Under the pieces are notes generated by a model. That model had not been told where the DNA came from. It ran no database searches and saw nothing but the letters and a program-made list of their open reading frames with translations. A program made the translations under genes and the position numbers. This document shows, in pieces, positions 33,729 through 43,877 of a stretch of DNA of 64,000 bases; within the stretch, counting starts at the first letter, position 1, and every line of letters starts with the position of its first letter. The stretch is from positions 7,468,001 to 7,532,000 of the forward strand of contig OW387133.1 in NCBI GenBank assembly GCA_936440205.1, in the 5' to 3' direction. The stretch is from Lepidonotus clava. Taxonomy: Eukaryota; Annelida; Polychaeta; Phyllodocida; Polynoidae.

Positions 33729-36700
33729 AAAGAAATTCATAGATGTAGATAATTACCGTCTCTCTTTGATGAATACATGTTTAAACCCATCTCAAATTAT
33801 TATTACATTCGTACAGATAGAAACTGAAAGAAATACCTAATGCTGGGTTTCGATGAAAATCTACATAAATAACCCTTGTGACTTGTGACACATTTCCGAG
33901 CGCGCATTTCCGCCAATGATATACAACATGTGAAACTCCTGAAATAAGCTATTTATGGCGGAGAAATTTAGGATGACTAGGAGCACTGTTTGTATTACCC
34001 AGTTAACTGGAGTTACTTTCCAACTCTGATTGATAAATCTTTCAATTTTTATGTTTGACATTGTTTTAATGCTTTAAAGGGCAATATTCCGAATTCCAGA
34101 CAGCAATATGTGATGCAAAGAATATTTGTTTAGATTCTTTCCTCAACGATACATAATTATACTGATGAGTCGGAAAGACATTCAGCATACACAGCAGGCC
34201 ATAATAATACTTCTTGAATGCCCGCCATGAACTAAAACGACAATATTCAAACTCGTCATCTCATCTCTCATTCTCCTCCTGTCCGGGGCGTTCATCTCCA
34301 GATTCATTCAGTAGGACGACGCCATTCACAGAGTCCCTCCATTTTCATTTCAAATATAAACGACCATCCATCGCGCGTTAGCGTCATTTCCCCATCAATA
34401 TAAATCCGCGTACATTAGTCCCTCCGCCCCCTGAGCCCTGCTGCCGGCGCCCTAAGCCGGCTCTCTAGACGCCGCCTGTATTTGGTTGACACCTTGCCCC
34501 CCTTTGAAGCCCCTACATATTTGATGCCAAATATGGCGGCCTCCGACTGCAGCGACACCCAGCGGTCTCTAATCGCCTTAACGCCGAGACTCCCCACCAG
34601 GGGGCCTGACTTCCGGTCGACGCCGCCATCCCATAATGATAATACTAAAGGCATGTTGCGGGTATTTTTCAAGGCTAGACGCAATATTTTTTTTATTCAC
34701 CAGCATGTGGTTGCTCTTCTCATCTTGCAAAAATAGCAAATTTATGAAGGCCAAAGTTGCTGATAACTTTGGAGAAAATGTGACTAGGTTGACAGGGCAG
34801 TTGTGATTGCACTGTCAATCATTATTGTAAGGGGTTTACATGAAAGAAATGAAGTTGTCACATGTCCCTATCTTTTTTAATATTCATGTCACATGGCGAA
34901 TTTGTGGCAAGTCCTATGTGCTGTCGTTTATTCTTTTCTTCATCTCAATGAGCTCCATGTCACATGTCGAGGTTAGGATATATGGGTACCATATGGTCAT
35001 GCATGAAGCCCTGTCGATTTTAGTGGGCTACACACAATCATATGACTATAGCAAAAACACCCATGGATTTGGAGAATAAAGCTTGAGCAAACTTTTTAAT
35101 TCGTCAAGTTTGCAAATCTTTACAACCTATCTGGTCTTCCTGTTGAATATAGGCCTAAACTGAATACGAACTGAAGATGTAGCTTCGATGGAAACCAGGG
35201 TTGGATTCTACCCATAAAGCCTAAATCATCATAGCTGGAATACTAAAGCGGCTCGTACACACATGATATTTTCTCTCGTTTTTGTAGTTGATTATAAGTG
35301 GTCCATCACAGGAGGAGGGGGGTAGGAACCTCGATCTGAACCCCCCCCCCCATCTTGACCCCTCTGGCCTCCCCTGGACCCCGTTGGACCCCCCTGCACC
35401 CCCTAGGCCCCACATCCCTTGTGTTGTCCTTCACAGGGCCATAACTGTGACCTGGTGTTTTGACGTGGCCAGCGGCATAGAGTAGCGGTTAGTGAAAGGG
35501 GGAAGGGGTGGGAGTGCAATTTTCCCATCACCGTGAGGGAAATAAGGGATCTACCTCCGGTCTCGGCCATAAGTCAATTAGTTTCAAAGTCTAATCTGAT
35601 TTACGCCTATGAGAGGGGGGGGAGGGGATGCCATGATTGATGTGGTGGAGAACGGAGTTTTATCCTGTCCTCTATTCTGCATCAGAATTGCAACCTCTAT
35701 AGATTCAGTATTGTCCTGCCCTCCCAGAAGCAGGTGAATTCAAGAACTGTTATTGCCCTGGAGGTCCAATTATGCCTGTCTGTGAATGCTTATACCGATT
35801 TTTGTGTTCTCTGTAAAACTTTTTAACGTTTGACAGTGTTTTTAAACCAGAGAAATAATGATTGCTTTTTATCCTCTTGGTCTGTACTATGTATGTGCCA
35901 CTTATGTTATGGCCTCTTTTGTTATCTTTAAAGGACATAATCAAGATTATGAAATCAATGGGAAACCTTGGGGGAGTAACGTGATAAATGACGTGATGTG
36001 TTGGTCTAACCTTTTTAATTTCGCTTAAATATTCTGTCCGGCTATGATGAATGCATAACCAACGTTTTTTGTTTGAAAACATGGTATGTGAGGGATATCT
36101 GTAAAATAGATAATGTGTACGCAGGATGACTAACTCTATCCATGCATTTCCGTGCAGAAAGCGGCTTTTAAAATCTTCAAATGAGACATAATCACATATG
36201 GTCTTTGAGTCTAATGCAAGAACATGGAACTAGTGTACACACTGATACTTCTTTCTCTGTTTTACAATGATACTTTATGATATTCTAAGAATCCAAAGTA
36301 AGGTCATACAACACATTCAAACATTAGATTTCTCAGACTTAACTCGACCTAGCTATACATTTTCAAATTATCCAATATTATTTTTGTATTGCCTTAGTTT
36401 ATTTGGCGTTTGGGCCAACATGAAGAATTTCAGGTCCCGGGCACACCCCTCGGCCAGCCCTCCTAAACCACCCCTCTATTGCCCGACACTTGATCAACCG
36501 GCACACCTTCCGCAGTAATAGTGGTATAACAGGGCGGGAATGTCACCGTGAGCACCGACGATTATTTACACTGCATCACCGGTATGTCATCACAGGTAGC
36601 TTTGTCCTTATGGTTAGGGTGTGCTATTTTAGTTCACATGGGGACCATTGATAAAGCCATTCTAGGATTTGGGATCCCCTCATGCTCGTTGCTATGTTGT

Positions 36701-38299
36701 GTGCCCTATCTCCGCAATTATCTTTGGTGCAAACAACCCCTTGGATACCACTGATAAGGCTATGGGCAGGGTGAGCGGGAAATACTTAAACACTGAAAAA
36801 ATGTACTAAAATGGTTGATTCATCTCCAGAAATTGCACAACTTATGGGTAAATATGATACAAATAACATATGTGAAAATTAGGGTCCTACCATTCTTATA
36901 TCTTTCAAGGTGTAGAGCAAACTGTTTCTTAACCATTGTGTCTATGTGCTTGTATTCACCAACGTTCACACCTTACTGTAGCGCCATCGACAACACACCA
37001 AGTGCCCGGATTACCGAATCCGAGAATAGGTTAGTTCTAGTTTGAGTCTTTTATTTGTGTTAAGTGTTCTCTGGCTGATCAGCTCTTTTAACAACACTTT
37101 CCTGATAATAAAAAACACGGTTTATTTCCCTTGTTTTAAAACTATTCGGATAACTGTCAGCATTTTCTTCTGTCCCTTGTTTACAACACTTCAGCTTTCT
37201 CATTCATATTAAGATATGGTTCTGTCCCTTGTTTATGAACTTTTCTGATCCCTAACAGAGAGTCTCTGGTCGAAAACATATATAACTTTACTGAAATCAT
37301 ACACTGTAAAAGAGCATGGGTTGTGGTTTTATCACGGTGAAAGCGATCAGGTTCTCATATTGTCGAGGCACAGTAAATGTCAATCTTGCAACTTAGATAT
37401 GAAGGTAGATATCCGTGGTCGGAAATTAGAATCAGATTTTTTTTCCAAATTCATCAAACCTCAAGTTCCGATTGAAACATAATTCTACTTATATTATTGG
37501 GCAGGGAAAGTAGTAGTCTAGTTTAGTATGGGAGGAAGAGAACACAGGGTGACCCATGGTCTGCTTCCCGGTGTCTACCCTTAAAACTGTCTGATTACTG
37601 GAGTGAAGGGGTCAATAATGAGAACATGTCAACATGATCATTACACCATATCCCGAGATGAGAGATCTTATTGCGATATAACGAACAAAGCCGTCTGTGG
37701 AAATGTTATACCGCTTTGTGTTATGCAATTTAACTGAAACACAGTGCAAAAATGATCTTCAACGTGTAAATTTATCTGCTCGTTGTTCTTAAATTTACTA
37801 CAGTCTGAGAACCAAATTGAGAAGTTTGAATGCAGAGCTTTGACTTTGTCATACGTCAACTATGACATCGTATTCTTTAAAAAACAAAGACTCATCATGT
37901 AGAGAGATTCAGCTATAAGGGATAATACATCCTCCAGACTATAATATCCCCTATTATAACCATCTCAAATATCCTCTATTATCCAATACTCCCTATCAAC
38001 GCCACTCACTTAAGTGATCCATTTCATTCCACATAGAGTTGTGGTCCTACCCCCCACCCCCACCCCAACCATACAGTCACCGCCCCTGCATATCATTGCC
38101 TTTGAAGGTTATCTTTTTCCACATTGCTGATTAATAAGGAGAAAGGTCTGTCGGCCCGGGTGCCCCTTTAATCTTCTAGTTGTCTCTGTGTCCCCTGATT
38201 GCTGCCTATACTGTAAAGGCTAAGCCATGGTAAGAGGATTCCCCTTTGATTACTCTGTCTGTTTTTTCTGCCGCTGCAGGCCGCTGCAGTATACAAACA
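33729..38299. other. 4.5 kb without a recognised gene
   Basis: 34250-34640 is a GC/CpG-rich, complex block with open frames on both strands but no domain; it could be a promoter region. 35330-35420 is C-rich. 38090-38240 is a complex block with CTTTGAA and CCTTTGATT words (TCF-like) and could be conserved non-coding DNA. The remaining sequence is unique-looking and AT-rich. Confidence 0.3.
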
Positions 38300-39165
38300 T
38301 GCCCTTCATAATGTATAGGGCTCACTGACGTCAATCGTCATACATGGACGTTTGTTTAGGTCAGCCCTTCACAATGTATAGGGCTTACTGATGTCAATCA
38401 TCATACATGGACGTTTGTTTAGGTTGGCTTTTCATTAAGTATATGGTCTACATGGACGTTTGTTTAGGTCGGCCCTTCATAATGTATAGTGCTCGCTGAC
38501 ATCAATCATCATACATGGACGTTTGTTTAGGTTGGCTTTTCAGAGCGTATATGGTCCACTGACATCAATCATCATACATGGACATTTGTTTAGGTTGGCT
38601 TTTCAGAATGTATATGGTCTACTGGCATCAGCCATCATACATGGACGTTTGTTTAGGTCAGCCCTTCGTAATGTATAGGGCCCAGTGACGTCAGTCATCG
38701 TACATGGACGTTTGTTTAGGTTGGCCCTTTATAATGTATAAGGCTCACTGACATCAGTCAGCATACATGCAAGTTTGTTTAGATCGGCCCTTCATAATGT
38801 ATAGGGCCCACTGACGTCAGTCATCATACATGGACGTTTGTTTAGGTTTGACCTTCATAACGTTTAGGGCCCACTGACGTCAGTCATCATACATGGACGT
38901 TTGTTTAGATTGGCCCTTCATAATGTATAGGGCTTACTGACGTCAGTCATCATACATGGACGTTTGTTTAGGTCGGCCCTTCATAATGTGTAGGGCCCAC
39001 TGACGACGGTCGTCATACATGGACGTTTGTTTAGGTCGGCCCTTCATAATGTATACAGCCCACTGACGTCAGTCATTATACATGGACTTTTGTTTTGTCA
39101 ACCCTTTATAACATATAGGGCCCACTGATGTCATTCATCATACATGGACGTTTGTTTTTCTGTAG
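38300..39165 (+). repeat. About 62-bp array with CRE-like and forkhead-like motifs
   Basis: About 14 units of 'gcccttcataatgtataggg', 'cccactgacgtcagtcatca' and 'tacatggacgtttgtttagg'. At least six units contain the perfect cAMP-response palindrome TGACGTCA, and nearly all contain GTTTGTTTA, a forkhead-type word. One unit is shortened (about 38425-38465). The array stops about 17 bp before the LINE poly(A) at 39182. Whether it binds factors is unknown. Confidence 0.9.
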
Positions 39166-39181
39166 TAGTTTCTAGACAATG

Positions 39182-39260
39182 TTTTTTTTTTTTTTTTTTT
39201 TAATCCTTTTATTTATACTGGAAAATATACATTCGGCATTAAGCCGATTTTCAATATGAT
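39182..39260 (-). other. LINE 3' end: stem-loop, AATAAA, poly(A)
   Basis: On the minus strand the element ends with the stem-loop CGGC-TTAAT-GCCG (39247-39235), then AATAAA (39214-39209), then 21 A. A small hairpin close to the tail is a common feature of LINE 3' ends recognised by their reverse transcriptase. The poly(A) signal lies only about 6 bases from the tail. Confidence 0.7.
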
Positions 39261-39630
39261 CCAGTTACATCTAGATTCGATCAATCTCAAGTCTTATTTG
39301 GTAGGATAATTTGATTTGCTCCAAACAGGGTATAATATGTACAAATTTACAACATGATATTCTATAGTATACAATAGTAATAATTATATGATATTAGTTT
39401 CACGGGGCAGGTTTAGGTATCAAGGGTGCTATGTAATAGGTAAATCTATATACAACAAGCAATTGGTCGTAGATCGAAGTACACATCTTAAATGAGCAGA
39501 GGTGAAATATGGTTGATTAAACTATACAGCAATGGATATATAAGTGCCTGAGAAGCCAGGCCAGATTACAGAGACAAAACAAAACAAAGAGACATGTCAA
39601 GGTACCTTTGATTTTAACCAATTCTTCTGC

Positions 39631-40521
39631 TTATTTTTTAAATTTTTCGTAGGTATCAATATTTCTAATATTTACATCAAGTTTGTTCCAATAAAAAGCT
39701 GTTTTTGAATGAGCACTGTATTCATAAATTCTATTATTAGACTTAAGAGATCTCAGGATAGGCGCTTCACGTTGCCGTGTTAGATGCATAACAGGTAATA
39801 CATAGTCCCTCTTGCACGCTCTTTTATATGCATAATTCAAAATATGAGTTCTTCTTCTATCAATCAGGAAAGGTATATTTGAAATGTTATGCAGGATTGG
39901 TGTATGAATTCTGTGGTGAGAATTAGTACAAATTTTAAGCGCTCTATTCTGTAATTTCTGTAGTTTATCCATGTCCTTACAGTTGATATCTGCATACAGG
40001 ATATCACCTTGATCAAAATAGGGTAAGATTTTAGTTTTGAAAATTTTTAGTGCAGCATCTGTTGTTAAGAAATGTCTTATTTTGGATAACAGATAAACTT
40101 TATGCGATATCAATCCAGATATATATTTCACATGCTGACAATATGTTAGATTGGAATCAAGTAATATACCTAAATACTTGTATTCATTAACAAAGTATAT
40201 ATCAGTTTGGTTTAGTACCAGATTATCAATGTAACGATTGCTGGTAAATTTTTTAGAACCTAACACCATAGTTTTGGTTTTACCTGTATTTATCGAGAGT
40301 TTGTTTTGTATACACCACTCTGAGAGGATATTTAAGTCATGTTGTAATAAAGTTTTTGCAGTCAAGAGTGCATTTGATGAAACATATAGTACGGTATCGT
40401 CAGCAAACAATTTTATTTTTGAAGTAGCAAAATTTCTATTGATGTCATTTATGTATATTAAGAAAAGTAGTGGGCCTAAAATGGACCCTTGGGGCACACC
40501 ACAGGTAATAGGTAGTAGAGA
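39631..40521 (-). pseudogene. LINE reverse transcriptase, C-terminal part after the in-frame stop
   Basis: It continues in the same frame as 40522-42444 directly after the TAG. It reads CGVPQGSILGPLLF, then the catalytic FADDTVLY box (Asp pair about residues 32-33 after the VPQGS valine), then the thumb and C-terminal region (KTKTMVLGSKK, YKYLGILLDSNLTY, DKLQKLQNRALKI). The annotated end is the TAA after YEKFKK. In the neighbouring frame the same bases read on as NKQKNWLKSKVP, which resembles usual family endings, so the A run there has probably changed length in this copy. There is no independent start; any product would need read-through. Confidence 0.85.
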
Positions 40522-42444
40522 CTATGTCACACCATTTACTCGCACTAATTGTTGCCTATTTCCCAGGTAAAAGACCATCCATTTATGACTATTACCAGTA
40601 ATTCCTATAGAATACAATTTTTGTAGTAGAATCTTATGATCAACAGTATCAAAGGCTTTACGGAAGTCTATAAAGGTTGCTAGGGTACATTCATTGTCAT
40701 TTGAGGCTATTGCAATATCATCCGTAAATTGTGCTACAGTATCAATAGTTGAGTGATTATGCCTAAAACCATGTTGATTTTTATTAAGCAAATCATTATT
40801 ATCTAAGAAATCTGATATGTGTTTGTGTACTAATTTGCCTATGATTTTACTTGGTAGAGGTAGTAAAGAGATGGGGCGATAATTATTGATTTTATCCTTA
40901 AGACCTCCTTTATGCAGTGGTATAACTTGAGCAATCTTCCATGAGTCTGGGTATATTCCTGTTTTAAAGGACATAATTATACAATAACATAGTTTATCAT
41001 ACAGCACCAGAAAAGCATCTCGTAAAATTCTTGAAGATAAATTTTCAATGGCTGATGACTTGTATATTTCGATGTCTTTGCATAGAACTCGGACTTCCTC
41101 AGGCAATACATGAAAATCATTAAGAACAAAACCTGGATCATCATAATCAATTGGATTCGGTTTTGGAAGCTTATCAGCTAAATTAGGCCCAATATTAACA
41201 AAATAATCGTTTATAAATTCAGGAGCATCATCTCGGTGGATTGGGTCACCTTGGTCATTACTAAGGTTTATTAAATTATTAGAATTACCATTTGGGAGTA
41301 ACCTGTTTATGTGTTGCCAAAATTTTTTAGAGTCGTGTCTATCTCCATTTAAATTTTCTTTTATATATTCCTCTTTCGCACGTCTAACTAGTGAAATACA
41401 ATCATTATTTGCCTTGCGAGCTTTATCCTTTGTATCTTTAGTATCCCTAGATTTTGCAATATTATACAATCTACGCTTATCCAGGATGAGCTCGATCAAA
41501 TCTCTATTCATCCAGGGATCATTGTTATCCTTTAGAACCATGCGTTTTAGGGGACATAATAATTCGATTTCTGATCGTACGCCATCTAGCAGATGGTCCC
41601 AGTACAGGCTTGGATCATCATCTATTCTATCAAGTAAAGACCAGTCATGGTTAAGTAAGTTATTTTGAAAGATGTCAATATCATAGTTTTTGTATGACCT
41701 ACCATACATATTAATAATATTGAATTTTTCTTTAGTCTTTTTACGACGAACATAGACCATTTCATGGTCACTAATATGTATGTGAGGTTGGACACCCTTT
41801 TCCACAATGAGGTTTGAGTCTGATGATATTAGATCTATAGTTGTATTCCTGTTGTTTGATAATCTGGTAGGGCCATCTATTAATTGCTTTAAACCAGTCA
41901 ATTGTTCTAAATCTTTGAGCTCTCTTCTACCAATAGCTCTAACATTACTATAATCGATATTCATGTCTCCTAACAAGAAGATATCTACTTGACTGTGGTA
42001 GAATTCCCTAATAGTATTTACATGATTTTCAATGATGTTAGTAAAATTATAAATATTTCCTGTTGGGGGCCTGTAACAGTTACCAATAATAATCTTTCTT
42101 TGATTGGGTATCTCCACAGTCAACCACATAATTTCAATGTCTAAGGAGCTCTTGTTAAGATTAAAATTATCTAGGGAATATTTAATTGATTCTTTAATAA
42201 ATACAGCCAGGCCACCACCTCTTTTGGGATTATATTGTCCAGGATTAGTCCAAGTCCTATCCAGTCGCTCTAAATTAAACCCAGGATAATCTAGCATTCC
42301 ATCAGGGATATCTGTTTTTAACCAAGTTTCCGATAAAGTCAATATATCAATGCCTATATCTTTAAGTTCATATTTCAATAAGTCGAATTTGTTCAGTAAA
42401 CTCTGACAATTAAGATGAGCTATTTGTAAACCTTTATGTGATTT
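40522..42444 (-). CDS. LINE APE endonuclease and N-terminal reverse transcriptase
   Basis: The frame opens after a TAA at 42447-42445 and reads KGLQIAHLNCQSLLNKFD without an ATG; the first conventional-looking position is a TTG at 42378. Counting from there, the APE-type endonuclease spans about residues 1-215: LTLSETWL (Glu17), GNCYRPP (99-105), LLGDMNID (136-142), TTIDLI (179-184) and ISDHEMV (202-208). The reverse transcriptase begins near 480 with NNYRPISLLP (498-507), NQHGFR (534-539) and the catalytic FIDFRKAFDTVDH (569-581). It stops at TAG (40522-40524), before the CGVPQGS motif. The endonuclease nicks target DNA and the reverse transcriptase copies the element RNA from the nick. The motif set is that of the CR1/L2/Jockey group. 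Confidence 0.9.
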   Translation of the reverse strand, partial: KSHKGLQIAHLNCQSLLNKFDLLKYELKDIGIDILTLSETWLKTDIPDGMLDYPGFNLERLDRTWTNPGQYNPKRGGGLAVFIKESIKYSLDNFNLNKSSLDIEIMWLTVEIPNQRKIIIGNCYRPPTGNIYNFTNIIENHVNTIREFYHSQVDIFLLGDMNIDYSNVRAIGRRELKDLEQLTGLKQLIDGPTRLSNNRNTTIDLISSDSNLIVEKGVQPHIHISDHEMVYVRRKKTKEKFNIINMYGRSYKNYDIDIFQNNLLNHDWSLLDRIDDDPSLYWDHLLDGVRSEIELLCPLKRMVLKDNNDPWMNRDLIELILDKRRLYNIAKSRDTKDTKDKARKANNDCISLVRRAKEEYIKENLNGDRHDSKKFWQHINRLLPNGNSNNLINLSNDQGDPIHRDDAPEFINDYFVNIGPNLADKLPKPNPIDYDDPGFVLNDFHVLPEEVRVLCKDIEIYKSSAIENLSSRILRDAFLVLYDKLCYCIIMSFKTGIYPDSWKIAQVIPLHKGGLKDKINNYRPISLLPLPSKIIGKLVHKHISDFLDNNDLLNKNQHGFRHNHSTIDTVAQFTDDIAIASNDNECTLATFIDFRKAFDTVDHKILLQKLYSIGITGNSHKWMVFYLGNRQQLVRVNGVT

Positions 42445-42632
42445 TTAATAATGAACATGATTTTCCAGACCAGACCTGTCCCAGATACCAATTGAAACAT
42501 TTCATCACAAAATAAGGTGTATATATACAAGTGCAGCTGATGGCTAAATGATGCAGAATTTGCTGGCCAAACAGTTGCTGCATGTGTGAAGTGTAACAGA
42601 TTTTTCCACCACCATAGGATTTTATGCTTCAT
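42420..42632 (-). other. Short ATG-started frame overlapping the endonuclease frame
   Basis: 70 codons, ending in TAG at 42422-42420, overlap the first codons of the endonuclease frame by about 25 bases in the -1 relation. As the endonuclease frame has no nearby ATG, this short frame could feed it by frameshifting, or it may be chance. There is no recognisable domain and no canonical slippery heptamer in the overlap. Confidence 0.25.
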
Positions 42633-42960
42633 TATTTTAAGAATTATATTAACATCCAGAGAATAAGATTTCTTTTGAATTTTTAAAGAGATTAAATTTA
42701 GATTTAGTATCTATTCTTGATTTAGATTAATAATACGAGCATGAGAAAACACAACTCGTATATACCCAATACTTCAGATATAAAGCTACAGTGACTGCAT
42801 ATCAACTCATCTAGGTACTCAAGCATGTATACACGACTTGATGTAACACTTAGTTACTTTCATGAGCATGTAACTACGATTCATGCAGGATTTTAAGAAT
42901 GTAGGCAAAGGTTGGGACATCACTTAATTACTAGAAAATATACCACCATGGTTCAGATAA

Positions 42961-43154
42961 GTACCCAAGCATGGAACACGACTTGGGAGCTAAATGGTTA
43001 TCACTTGTGGATTAATCAATGGCAAGCATGAGACACGACTTGTCAGCAGATAATTCAGTACCCAAGCATGGAGCACGACTTGGGAATTGGAGTGGATATC
43101 AGTTGTGGATTAATCAGTGGCAAGCATGAAACACGACTTGTCAGCAGATAATTC
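42961..43154 (-). repeat. Two 97-bp direct repeats in the LINE inter-ORF spacer
   Basis: Copy 1 is 42961-43057 and copy 2 is 43058-43154, both starting GTACCCAAGCATGGA and ending TCAGCAGATAATTC. Within each, the word AAGCATG-x-ACACGACTTG occurs twice, and a fifth diverged copy is at 42819-42842. The spacer sits between the SGNH stop and the endonuclease frame. It may hold an internal promoter or a re-initiation element, or may simply be a local duplication. Confidence 0.8.
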
Positions 43155-43155
43155 C

Positions 43156-43809
43156 CTAGTTGCATGTTGTATGTAAGTTATTGTAAATATCCTGACCAAT
43201 GTACGTGGCTAGTCTTGTTTTGAGTTCATCATTGTAATGGATCCCATCACTTAAGTTCACTAGATACCGGTGACTAATCCGTCCATGTCTTGACTTGTGA
43301 ACATGGCTGCCGATTTTGGGACCACGTAGACCGTCTTCATTGTTGATGTCATCAATACGTAAATTGATTTCCAGCACAGCTTGGTTAACTTGTTGTTGTT
43401 GGATAGGGAAATCCTTACCATCAATGTTGTAGGCATTGTACGGCAGGCCTACAAGGTCACAAATAACCGCTCCGGTACACACTACAGATAATTTCTGTTT
43501 GGCATCACGATACTTATCGATCATAATGTCTGCGATATTATCTTCTACACCGAAGGCAGGTCGTATTTTTTTCCATCCTTGTTTGGTTGACATATCATTA
43601 ATTCCCGCCATAAGGTAAATCACATCAAATTTGATGGCTCCCGTGAATTGGATGGTGGCATCAACAACTTCAGATAAGCTACGCCCAGGGAAGGATTTAA
43701 CTGTAATATTGACATCAAACATGTCATTATGAACCACTACTCGTTCCATTCTCCTAGACATATCATTCACCCGTGAGTCACCCGCGAGTAATACTTGAAA
43801 CTTCGCCAT
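43156..43809 (-). CDS. LINE-encoded SGNH/GDSL-type hydrolase
   Basis: 217 residues from an ATG 68 bases after the ORF1 stop. It shows the SGNH blocks in order: block I LLAGDSR (Ser12), block II FPGRSL (Gly42), block III MAGINDM (Asn71), and block V SDGIHYND (Asp188 and His191). Predicted to be an esterase or acyl-hydrolase with a Ser-Asp-His triad. Esterase domains of this fold are known from ORF1 of CR1-like LINEs, where their substrate is not settled. Here the domain is a free-standing frame instead of part of ORF1. It lies in a different frame from ORF1, so translation by re-initiation or from a separate RNA is implied. No signal peptide or membrane segment. Confidence 0.88.
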   Translation of the reverse strand: MAKFQVLLAGDSRVNDMSRRMERVVVHNDMFDVNITVKSFPGRSLSEVVDATIQFTGAIKFDVIYLMAGINDMSTKQGWKKIRPAFGVEDNIADIMIDKYRDAKQKLSVVCTGAVICDLVGLPYNAYNIDGKDFPIQQQQVNQAVLEINLRIDDINNEDGLRGPKIGSHVHKSRHGRISHRYLVNLSDGIHYNDELKTRLATYIGQDIYNNLHTTCN

Positions 43810-43877
43810 GTTTGTTTTTGTTGTGACAGCAGTCGTTACAGAATGTCATAAATATCTTTATGGAAACACAGGATAAT

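Noticed and set aside
38300-39165. CRISPR-like array of regularly spaced repeats
   Set aside because: Units are contiguous about 62-bp tandem copies with no unique spacers, and the setting is an animal genome.
41309-41668. Plus-strand frames of 60-120 codons across the LINE (also 40238, 44020, 44428)
   Set aside because: They are antisense shadows of the LINE coding frames, with no motif of their own.
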